Assembly (NCBI RefSeq): GCF_004364325.1
Contig: NZ_SOCP01000027.1
Coordinates: 1 to 64,000 of the forward strand
Reading direction: 5' to 3'
DNA: 64,000 nucleotides
From: Actinophytocola oryzae
GTDB taxonomy: Bacteria > Actinomycetota > Actinomycetes > Mycobacteriales > Pseudonocardiaceae
Of this stretch, positions 26,691-35,200 are shown in pieces (the stretch's first letter is position 1; every line of letters starts with the position of its first letter). The position numbers and the translations under genes are program-made. The notes under the pieces are model-generated. The model saw only the letters and a list, made by a program, of their open reading frames with translations. It was not told where the DNA came from and searched no databases.

Positions 26691-27656
26691 ATGCCCATCC
26701 ACAGCGCCATACCAACCCAGACCGAGAAGGACGTTCCCCGTGTCGCCGTCGTCGGCGGCACGGGGAGCGTGGGCCGCCACGTCTGCGCGGCCTTCGCCGA
26801 CGAGGGCCACGATGTCGTGGTGATAGCCCGAAACCCGTCGGCCGAGAGCGCGGGCCACGGGTTCGTGGCCATGGACGTCGCCGCGTGCGATCCGGCCGAC
26901 CTCACCGCGGTGCTGGCGGAGAACCGGATCTCGGTCGTCGTCAACGCGGCCGGCAGCTGGTCCAACGACGAGGACGAGCTGACCACCGCGCACGTCCGGC
27001 TGCTCGTGAACCTCGTCGCGGCGGTGTCGGCGACGCCGGGGAGGCCGAGGCTGGTGCACGTGGGCACCGTGCACGAGTACGGCCCGCAGCCTCCCGGCAC
27101 CTCGGTCACCGAGACCACGGTGCCCGCCCCGATCACCGCCTTCGCGCGGACCAAGCTGGCGAGCTCGCAGCTGGTCCTCGGCGCGGCGGGCCGGGGCCAG
27201 GTCAACGCCGTCGTCCTCCGGGTGTCCAATGTGTACGGACCGGATCCGGCGAAGGGCAGCTTCCTCGGGTTCCTGACCGAGAAGCTGCGTGACATCGATC
27301 CCCGCGATCCGGACGCGCGACTCGAGCTGACCATCGCCGACGCCCGCCGCGACTACGTCGACAGCCGCGACGTGGCCAGGGCGGTGCTGCAGGCCGCGCG
27401 CCTGCCGGTGTCCGGTCAGGTGTTCAACATCGGCAGCGGCACCGCGGTGAGCATGCGCGAACTGGTGTTCGCGATGGTGCGGGCCGCCGGCCTGTCCCAT
27501 TCGGTCGTGCGGGAGAAGGCGGCCGCCGTGCGGAGCAAGGGCGGTGACTGGACGAGGGTCGACGCGAGCATCGCCCGCGTCGCTCTTGGCTGGCGCCCGA
27601 GACACACGCTGGCGGAGTCCGTGCGGGCGATGGTCCCGTCGAGGGAGATCGTATGA
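26691..27656 (+). CDS. NDP-4-keto-deoxyhexose 4-ketoreductase-like protein
   Basis: A 321-residue extended SDR. The cofactor motif is VAVVGGTGSVGRHV; VHVGTVHEYGP replaces the usual Ser motif; the active-site motif reads ITAFARTKL, giving Phe where Tyr is normal in Y-x3-K; VSNVYGPDPAKGSF and DYVDSRDVARAVLQA follow. By position and family it should reduce the C4 ketone of the deoxysugar. The Tyr-to-Phe change questions ordinary catalysis unless another residue donates the proton. It starts at ATG 26691, ten bases after the epimerase, and its stop overlaps the 2,3-dehydratase start (ATGA). Confidence 0.85.
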   Translation: MPIHSAIPTQTEKDVPRVAVVGGTGSVGRHVCAAFADEGHDVVVIARNPSAESAGHGFVAMDVAACDPADLTAVLAENRISVVVNAAGSWSNDEDELTTAHVRLLVNLVAAVSATPGRPRLVHVGTVHEYGPQPPGTSVTETTVPAPITAFARTKLASSQLVLGAAGRGQVNAVVLRVSNVYGPDPAKGSFLGFLTEKLRDIDPRDPDARLELTIADARRDYVDSRDVARAVLQAARLPVSGQVFNIGSGTAVSMRELVFAMVRAAGLSHSVVREKAAAVRSKGGDWTRVDASIARVALGWRPRHTLAESVRAMVPSREIV

Positions 27657-29128
27657 CCGACGTGTCCGGCCTGGTGCGCACCAGCGACGTCACCCTGCCG
27701 ATCCGGATCGCCGGGGCGGCGCTCGCCGCATCTCCCCGCCTCGAACAGATCGCCGAGTTCGACAAGTGGTTCGCCGACAGCGCCGCCCGCAACCTGACCA
27801 CGGTCACCCCCGTGCCGCTCGAGGAGCTGGCTGGCTGGTCCTTCGACGAGCGCACCGGCAACCTCGCTCACGAGAGCGGGAAGTTCTTCACCGTCGAGGG
27901 CCTGGACGTGCGGCAGCCGGGCGGACGGGTACCGCACTGGACGCAGCCGATCATCAACCAACCCGAGATCGGCATACTCGGCATCCTGGTGAAGGACTTC
28001 GGCGGTGTGCTGCACTGCCTGATGCAGGCCAAGGTGGAACCGGGGAACTGCAACGGAGTGCAGATCTCCCCGACGGTCCAGGCGACGCGGAGCAACTACA
28101 CCAGGGTGCACAGGGGGAAGCCGGTGCCGTACCTGGCGTACTTCACCGACACCGCGCGCCACCGGGTCATCGCCGACGTGCTGCAGTCCGAGCAGGGGTC
28201 GTGGTTCTACCAGAAACGCAACCGCAACATGATCGTCGAGGTCCGCGAGGACGTGGAGGTGCTGGAGGACTTCGCCTGGGTGCCGCTCAACCTGGTGCAC
28301 TGGTTGCTGTCACACGAGAACGTGGTCAACATGGACGCGCGCACCGTGTTGTCCTGCCTGCCGTTCTCCGGCATGGACCTGGTGGGCCTGTTGCCTTCCG
28401 GCGACGACGACTTCCGCGCGTCCCTGGTGCGTTCGTGCAGTGAGCTGTCCGGGAGCCGGCACGGCACGGACACGATCCTGAGCTGGATCACCGAAGCCCG
28501 TGCCCGCGCGGACACCAGCGCGTCACGCATCCCGCTGCGCGACGTCCGTCGGTGGGTCCGCTCGCCGACCGGTATCGCCCACGAGACGGGGCTGTACTTC
28601 GGCATCATGGGCGTGGACGTGCACGCCTCCGGTCGCGAGGTGGCGCGGTGGTCCCAGCCGATGCTGCGCCCGTCAGGCGACAGCCTCGCGGCGTTCCTGG
28701 TCAGGCGGATCGACGGCGTGCTGCACGTGCTCGCCAACGCCCGCGTCGAACCCGGCTACTTCGACGCGGTCGAGCTGGCGCCAACGGTGCAGTGCACGGT
28801 CGGCAACTACGCCGACGTGCCACCGGCGGACCGCCTGCCGTTCCTCGACGAGGTGTTGACCGCCGACCCGTCACGGATCCGGTTCGACGCCACCCACTCG
28901 GAGGAGGGCGGCCGCTTCTACCACGCGAGAACCCGTTACGTCGTCGTCGAGACCGACGCCGAGCTGGCACCGCGCGAGTACCCGGACCACCGGTGGCTGA
29001 CGTTGAACCAGCTCGTCGGCCTGCTGCGGCACAGCCACTACGTCAACGTGCAGGCACGCAGCCTCGTGGCGTGCCTGCACAGCATGTTCGGGCGCGAGTG
29101 GCAGCGCCCGAACGTCATCGTACGGTGA
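27653..29128 (+). CDS. NDP-hexose 2,3-dehydratase
   Basis: A 491-residue protein built of two related halves (Nudix-like fold), as in TylX3/EryBVI/SpnO-type enzymes that start C2 deoxygenation of dTDP-4-keto-6-deoxyglucose. Half 1: GNLAHESGKFFTVEGLDV, VPHWTQPIINQPEIGILG, VEPGNCNGVQISPTVQAT. Half 2: IAHETGLYFGIMGVDV, VARWSQPMLRPSGDSLAAF, VEPGYFDAVELAPTVQCT. The product needs a 3-ketoreductase, which is not in the window, nor are the glucose-1-phosphate thymidylyltransferase and 4,6-dehydratase. The gene is coupled to the ketoreductase by ATGA. Confidence 0.93.
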   Translation: MTDVSGLVRTSDVTLPIRIAGAALAASPRLEQIAEFDKWFADSAARNLTTVTPVPLEELAGWSFDERTGNLAHESGKFFTVEGLDVRQPGGRVPHWTQPIINQPEIGILGILVKDFGGVLHCLMQAKVEPGNCNGVQISPTVQATRSNYTRVHRGKPVPYLAYFTDTARHRVIADVLQSEQGSWFYQKRNRNMIVEVREDVEVLEDFAWVPLNLVHWLLSHENVVNMDARTVLSCLPFSGMDLVGLLPSGDDDFRASLVRSCSELSGSRHGTDTILSWITEARARADTSASRIPLRDVRRWVRSPTGIAHETGLYFGIMGVDVHASGREVARWSQPMLRPSGDSLAAFLVRRIDGVLHVLANARVEPGYFDAVELAPTVQCTVGNYADVPPADRLPFLDEVLTADPSRIRFDATHSEEGGRFYHARTRYVVVETDAELAPREYPDHRWLTLNQLVGLLRHSHYVNVQARSLVACLHSMFGREWQRPNVIVR

Positions 29129-29278
29129 ACGACACCACGGGGGCGGCCGCGTCGCCCAGCTCCGGCAGCCGGACCTCGACGTCGTCGCAGGAGACCCGCC
29201 AGCTCACCTCGTCGCCGGTGCCGAGCACCGTGGCGCGGGCGCCTGCCGGCGGGCGGCACTTCACGCGCGAGTGCGGTG
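29117..29278 (-). pseudogene. Possible 3' gene fragment, beta-rich tail
   Basis: A minus-strand frame reads RVKCRPPAGARATVLGTGDE, VSWRVSCDDVEVRLPELGD and PVVSFTVR before a stop at 29117. The alternation of charged and hydrophobic residues looks like the last strands of a beta-sandwich domain, but there is no start and it overlaps the convergent dehydratase end. Only a weak suspicion of a remnant. Confidence 0.25.
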
Positions 29279-29289
29279 GCTCCTCTACG

Positions 29290-30831
29290 TCAGGCTGTCG
29301 GGGTCCAGTGCTCGGAAGGGTGCGGCCACACCTGCCTCGCCACCGCGTGGGCGTCCCACTCGGCCTCGGCGTGGAGGATCAGGCCGTCGGCGGCGAACGT
29401 GAAGGTCTCGGTGCCGGAGAACCTCGCCGGCGTGTTCATGTGCGAGACCGCACTCATCCGCCAGGTCACCTTGGCGTGCCCGATCTCCATCCGGTCCACC
29501 GTGTAGCTCGGCTCGATTTCGTGGAAGGAGTCGAACAGTGAGTTGACGAAGATCGCCAGCTTCTTTCGCCCGACGACGGGCCGGGTCCCGTTGATGTCGA
29601 CCAGCACCCCGTTCGCGGGGTCGAACAGTGCCGTCCACGCCGAGGCGTCGCGGTCCCTGAACGCCTGGAAGTACGCGTCGATCCGGGTTCGCACCGTCTC
29701 GTCCGGACAGCGCTGGGGTGTGGCCCGCGGCGGGTAGGGATGCAGCCCGGCGTCACGTTCACCGTCGAGAACCATCCTCCCGGACACCGCCCCGTAACGG
29801 ATGCCGGCGATCAGGGCGAGGTCATGACGTGCCTGGTCGAGCTCGGGCAGCAGCGGCCTGACGGCGTGGGTCGCCAGTCGTTGGACCTCGTTGCCCAGAG
29901 TTCCTCTCGTGTTCGTGCCGAGCACCTCGAGCACGAGCTGGTAGTGGTGCAGGAGAAACGTCTGGCACCGCTTGGCCAGGCTCGCGACGGCACGGAGGTA
30001 CCGGTAGGCGACCGGATCCGTGCCGGGATTGTCGAGAAGGGCCACCAGCGGCAGGTCCTTGCCGGCAAGGAACTCCCGCAGGGCGGAGAGCAGTGTCACC
30101 GGTCGGCGGAACATCTCGTGCACCGCCCTGGAGTGGGCGGCCGTGCCGTCCCGGAGGCGAACCCGCAGCGGGTGGAAGTCGGCGGGAACCATCAGCTCCA
30201 GCATGTCGTTGTTGAAGATCACGAGCTCGACGGCACGGGTGGCCAGGTCGACGTCGCGTGCCGCTTCGACAAAGCCGCCGGCCGCCGCCTTCACCGCCGC
30301 GTCGTCGATCTGGTGCAGAGCGATGCGCAGCCAACATTCGGTGAACTGGTGCACCGTCCGGAACAGTGCGTCCTCCGGCTCCTGCCAGGGATTCGCCCGC
30401 AGTCCGAGAACCACCTCGACACGGGCCCGGTGCTCCGGCGTCAGCCGTGGCCAGGGGACCGCCGTCAGCGCGGCGCCGAGCGCCTCGGCGTGCCGGGTCG
30501 GCAGCGCGCCGAGAATGCGCTTTCCTTGCGCGGTCAACGGTGGCGTGGACCTCGGCGTCGGCGTCTCGGCTGCGTCGCCGAGGAGCTCGGCGATCAGCGC
30601 GCACGAGTCGACCGCACAACGCACGACTCGGGACAGTCGTTCCTCGGCACAGGCTTCGGCGCGGTTGTCGTCCAGGACGTCTCCCGCCAGCCGCAGGCAG
30701 AGCTCGACCGCCTGCAGACCCGCGATGACGACCGATCGGTCCCGACCATCGCCATCTGACTGCCATGTCGCCTGCAGCTGCGGCAACATCACGTAGACCT
30801 CGTACGGTGACACAGCGGTTGGCGAACTCAC
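29290..30831 (-). CDS. Tryptophan 2,3-dioxygenase-like protein fused to NTF2/SnoaL-like domain
   Basis: A 513-residue protein from GTG 30831. Residues about 130-350 match the tryptophan dioxygenase fold: FRTVHQFTECWLRIALHQI with distal His161 of the HQxxE motif, NNDMLELMVPADFHPLRVRL, and LLHHYQLVLEVLGTNTRGTL with the proximal haem His near 295. The substrate loop S-G-x-Q-S is replaced by GTAAHS, so tryptophan may not be the substrate. Residues about 380-505 are a NTF2/SnoaL-like cone (TRIDAYFQAFRDRDASAWTA; KVTWRMSAVSHMNTPARFSG). In metabolite clusters such dioxygenases cleave indoles. It converges on the deoxysugar operon, and its promoter lies in the 613-base gap behind it. Confidence 0.75.
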   Translation of the reverse strand: MSSPTAVSPYEVYVMLPQLQATWQSDGDGRDRSVVIAGLQAVELCLRLAGDVLDDNRAEACAEERLSRVVRCAVDSCALIAELLGDAAETPTPRSTPPLTAQGKRILGALPTRHAEALGAALTAVPWPRLTPEHRARVEVVLGLRANPWQEPEDALFRTVHQFTECWLRIALHQIDDAAVKAAAGGFVEAARDVDLATRAVELVIFNNDMLELMVPADFHPLRVRLRDGTAAHSRAVHEMFRRPVTLLSALREFLAGKDLPLVALLDNPGTDPVAYRYLRAVASLAKRCQTFLLHHYQLVLEVLGTNTRGTLGNEVQRLATHAVRPLLPELDQARHDLALIAGIRYGAVSGRMVLDGERDAGLHPYPPRATPQRCPDETVRTRIDAYFQAFRDRDASAWTALFDPANGVLVDINGTRPVVGRKKLAIFVNSLFDSFHEIEPSYTVDRMEIGHAKVTWRMSAVSHMNTPARFSGTETFTFAADGLILHAEAEWDAHAVARQVWPHPSEHWTPTA

Positions 30832-31444
30832 CGATCGCTCCAGTCGTCGAGATGCTTCACCACGATTGCGGGTACCCGTGTGAAGACCAGCGCTACGGTG
30901 TCACTGGAACCCGGTGTTGCCGCCCCGCGCGGAATGTGGTGTCGGGAACGGGATCTCTATGATCATCAGCCTAGTGCATCGGTGCCGCGCCGGGCAACGG
31001 TCTCGTAGCCCGACGCGGCGGCGTCGCCGTCACTGTGGACGTTCGGCGGTGACCGTCCACCGCGGTGTTCGACACCAAGCTCCACGTGCCACCCAGCAGG
31101 GCCCGCCCGGTCATGGGCCCTCACCCCTCTCGCGCTCGACGTGTGCGACGACAGTGCCACGAACCAGGCTGTGCGGCCAACGAAACTGCGCGTTCTCGCA
31201 GTCGTCACGCCCTTTTCACCACGGCCCCCCGGCGTGACGGCGGGTGCCGCGCTCGCGAGCTGTCGCGGCGGTTGCGCACACCGTCGGGTCCGGAGGTCTT
31301 CTGGGCAGACCGCCAGCACGAAGACGCCTCCCAGTGGATCGAGTGCGGCCCGACGGCGAACACTCGTCGTCACTACGTGGCGTTCGGGCGCCTCCTCCGG
31401 GCGTCCCTCGTCCTCCTCCGCCGACCAGAACGGATCAGACCCCA
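30832..31444. other. 613-base gap, no gene recognised
   Basis: This gap contains the start region of the dioxygenase-like gene and the approach to the KAS II remnant. Frames on both strands are open but Arg/Pro/Ser-rich, without motifs, which is usual for shadow frames in high-GC DNA. I see no tRNA, clear operator or transposase sequence. Confidence 0.5.
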
Positions 31445-32198
31445 ATGGACAGACGGGTAGTCGTCACCGGCTTGGGGGCTGCCAACTGTCTGGGTGGCAC
31501 TGTCGACCACATCTTCGCCACCCTGATGCCCGGGCGCGGCGGCGTGGTTCCCACGATGCGGTTCGACGCGGCTCGCTGCCCGGTGAGGGCCTCCGGCGAG
31601 ATCATGGACACCGGACCGGTCGACCGCGGGATCAGCGAACAGGATCTGCGTACCCTGGAACGGCACCAGCGGTTCGCGCTGGCCGCCTCCGACGCGGCGC
31701 TCACCGGCGCCGGCCCGGACCCGCCCCGCATCGACGTCGTGGCCCGTCGGAAGTCGCCGCGGCGGTTCGACCGCTACGGCGCCGCCATCGGAACGTCCAT
31801 GTCCAGCACCGAGGTGGCGGAGCACGGCTCCCGAGTGGGGTCGCCCCGGCTGTTCGACATGACCTGCCCAACGCGGCGACCTCGCTGCCGTCGGTGCGCC
31901 GTGGACTGTGTGGCCTGCTGGTCGCCGTCTCGGGTGCGTCCTCGGCCACGCACCGGGACCTGTCGCCCGTTCGACAGCGAGCGCCACCGGCGCGTCGGGT
32001 GCCTTCGAGGTCATGCCGGCACTGCTCGCCTCCTGTCGCGACGAGGTGCCGCCGACCAGTGGGCCACGTGCGCCCGATGCGGCCTGTGAGCTGGGACATG
32101 CCATCGGCCGCGGGGTCGGCACCTCCGTCGGCGTGGCCATCTCCACGAGCGTGGCGATGGGCGGCAGCCACTCCGCGATCGCGGTCCGGGGCGCCTGA
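31445..32198 (+). pseudogene. Collapsed 3-oxoacyl-ACP synthase II (KAS II/FabF-like) gene
   Basis: From ATG 31445 the frame reads RRVVVTGLGAANCLGG, RGGVVPTMRFDAARCPVRAS, LERHQRFALAASDAALTGAG and YGAAIGTSMSSTEVAEHGSR, the KAS II start. After about 140 residues it loses frame; scraps NAATS, RPFDSER and SGAFEVMPALLAS lie in other frames. The end VAISTSVAMGGSHSAIAVRG is the true KAS II C-terminus. About 250 residues are missing, including the Cys-His-His centre. With the KAS III scrap at 24.6 kb it suggests that a polyketide or fatty-acyl pathway once stood here. Confidence 0.85.
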
Positions 32199-32216
32199 GG
32201 TCCGCACACGCCCGCT

Positions 32217-32236
32217 GGTCAGCGGAGCGGCTGACC
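32217..32236. repeat. 7-bp hairpin upstream of giant gene 1
   Basis: GGTCAGC (32217-32223) and GCTGACC (32230-32236) pair perfectly around a 6-base loop, 25 bases before the giant gene 1 start and ahead of its GGAGGAG ribosome site. It could end the KAS II remnant transcript, be a regulator site, or fold in the leader. Confidence 0.5.
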
Positions 32237-32261
32237 GCTTGATGCCGGGAGGAGTGCGGTC

Positions 32262-35200
32262 GTGACGAATCTGCCCGACTTCCTGCAGGAGTTGTTGTTG
32301 GTGACGGTGGGGATGCCGTGGCCGGAGGGTGACGAGAAGGACCTCGAGGCGTCGTCGGATGCGTGGATGGCCTTCAAGGGGGACGTCGCGGACGTTCAGG
32401 CCCGGTACCGGGCGGTCGCCCGGCAGTTCGACACGGTGATGGCGGGCACGACCGCCGAGCAGGTCGTCGACCTGTACGGGTCGATGGTGCCGTCGCAGCT
32501 GGCGCAGGTCGTGGACGCTGCGGACAGGTTCGCCGCCGCGATGCTGCGTGCCGCGGCCGACTTCCAGAAGACCAAGATCATGGTCGTCGCGATGCTGGTG
32601 ATGTTGGCGGCGGCCATCGCGGAGCTGTTGGCGTCGTTGTTCGGCGCGTTCCTCATCCCGGCGGTGGTGGCGGTCTTCCGGCTGGGTATCGCAGTGGTGT
32701 TGCGTCAGCTGCTGGTACGTCTGGCGTCCTTCGGCTTCCGTGAGCTGGCGTTGCGGGTCACGACCAGGAGCGGGCTGGCTCAGCTCGGTCGGCTGGGGCT
32801 GCGTGCCGGCGGCCAGCTGGCGGTGGATGTCGCGAAGTACGGTGCGATGGGCGCGGCGTTCATGGGTGGTCTGGACATCGCTGTCGACGGTGTGCAGAAC
32901 ACGATGCACACCGCGGGTGGCCAGCAGTTGCGGGAGGGGGTGGACTGGACCGCCTTCGTCATGGCGTCGGTGCTGGGGGCCCTGGGCGGCGGGTTCTTCG
33001 GGGTGGGCCGGTCGATCGGTCGTGGGCTGGATGTCGTGTCGCGTGACTTCCGGCGGGCCGTCGGTGAGGAGATCGAGGCCATCGCGGGCCGGGAGGTGCG
33101 GTCGCGGGCCGCGCGCGGGTTCCAGGGATTCGCCGATCTCGGGTATTCGGGGATGCAGGTGGGGATCGGCGGTGCGGCGGCCAACCAGGCCATCAACGTG
33201 ACGCAGGGTCCGCTGGCCGAGGCGTTGCGGCAGCTGTTCCCGCCTGCGGACGGTGCGTCGGCGGACAGTGGTGCGCCGATGCCGATGGCCGCGGCGACCG
33301 ACGGTGCGTTGAGCCTGATGTCGAGGGCGCAGGGTGCACGGTTGTCCACACCGAACCTGTCGGTGGGTGACCTTTCCCTTGGCGACCTGTCCATCGGCGA
33401 TCTCACGTTGCACGACGTCACGACCGCCTCCCCGGGCGTCGCCACCACAGCGACCGGTGCGGCGTCGACGGGACAGGCCGGTGTATCTGGCGACTCGCCG
33501 GCCTCGCCGGGGCAGAAGGGCGCCGACGCCGGGCAGGGCGATGGCGGACGAACCGAGGCGACACCGCGAACCGTCTCCCAGGAACTGCATCAGCCCGCCG
33601 AGCCGCTCGCCTCGATGGTCGACGACGTGCCGGTTGTGGGGGATGCGCCGGCTGTCGAGAGTGCCTCGGCTGTCGGGAGTGCGGCGGTTGTGGAGGGCGC
33701 ATCGGTCGTCGAGAACGCGCCGGCTGCCGGGAGTGCGTTGGCTGTGGAAGGTGCGGCGGTCGTGGGGCGGGCGGCGACTTCGGAGGGTGCGACGGTCGTT
33801 GGAGGCGCATCGGTCGTCGAGGGGGCGGCGGTCGTGGCGACCGCATCCGGCGTGGAGAGCGTGGGCGGGACGTTCGGCGCGGCTGACCCGGTGGCCCACG
33901 ACGGTGACGACAGGTCGTCCGAGGCGGTGGGCACCGGCGGCGTGGCAGCGCTGGCACCGGCTCCGGTGCTGCCGGTGCAGCCGCCTCGTGTCGAGGTGTC
34001 GCAGGACTTTCTGGCGTGGCGGCCGAGGTTTCCCGGTGAGACGCTGGGGATGTTCGTTGGTGTCGAGGAACTGCCGGCCACCAGGAGTCGGACGGAGTTC
34101 CCCGCCTTCGCCGCGGCGGACGGCGCCTCGTTCGCCCGTGACGGCAGGGCGCTCACCGACTCCCGTGCCGTGAGCCACCTCAAGCAGTGGGTCGTCGAGA
34201 AGGCCTGGCAGTCCCAACCGGACGGGACCGCGCTCTACGGCGCCGGGCACGTGGCGGACATGGTCGGTCCGGAGGTCGCCACCGATGAGGTCGTTCAAAG
34301 GTGGTGGGCCGAGGCCGGGTTCACGCAACCGGTGCGCGCCTCCCTCGAGAGCAGGTCCGCTCAGGTCCCGGTGGCCCGGCTGATGTCGTGGGTGAACGGC
34401 CCGAACGGCTCGCTCGCCCAGTTGACCAGGCCGGATCCGCAGCGCCCTGGAGCTGGGACCTACCTCGGCCCGCAGGAGATCGCACTGGCCTACGCGCTGC
34501 TGCCCGTCGAGACCAGTCGGCTCACTCTCACGCAGTTGGCGGACGAGATCGTGCTGGAGCACGTCGGCAAGCGCTCCGCCGGCCGGCCGGTCACCTTCGC
34601 CGGTGGGGCTGGTCCACGCCAGGAACACGGTCCGGGCGCTGGTGAGTCCTCACGAGCGGTCTGGTCGACGGAACTGCCCGACGACTTCTCCGCCGAGCGT
34701 TTCGCCGCACTGCCGGACTCCGTTCTCCCGGGGGTGCCGGAGACCTCGGTTCGCGTCGGACCGGTGGTCGTGTGGCGGCCGAGGTTCCCTGGCGACACCC
34801 TGGCGACCTACGTCGGGCCGCGACGCATCCCGTTGCCTGGCGGAGTCGCGCCGGACTTCGCGCCACCGGTGGAGCTGGCGTTCGTCCGCGACAGCACCGG
34901 TTCCTTCGTGGACCCGGACGGTGAGGCGTTGGTGTACCGGTGGGTGGTCGGGATGTTCGGGGCGGTCAACCCGGACAGCGGGTTCCTCTACACCCCCCAG
35001 GAAGTCGCCGCCCTGTCCGGGCTCGTGGACGCCGGCACGGTGACGGCGTGGTGGGGCGCGGCCGGTCTGCCCGTCGAGACCCGCCACCACCTCTATGGGG
35101 CGGCGCCGTTGCCGGTCGCTGTGGTGGTGTGGGAGCCGGTCGCGGACGAGGACACGCTGACGACGGTCTTCGGCCAGGAGTTGTCCAGGTACGCGGTGAT

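Noticed and set aside
30966..31445. 159-codon minus-strand open frame in the 613-base gap
   Set aside because: Arg/Gly/Ala-rich without motifs or ribosome site; long random frames are expected at this GC content.
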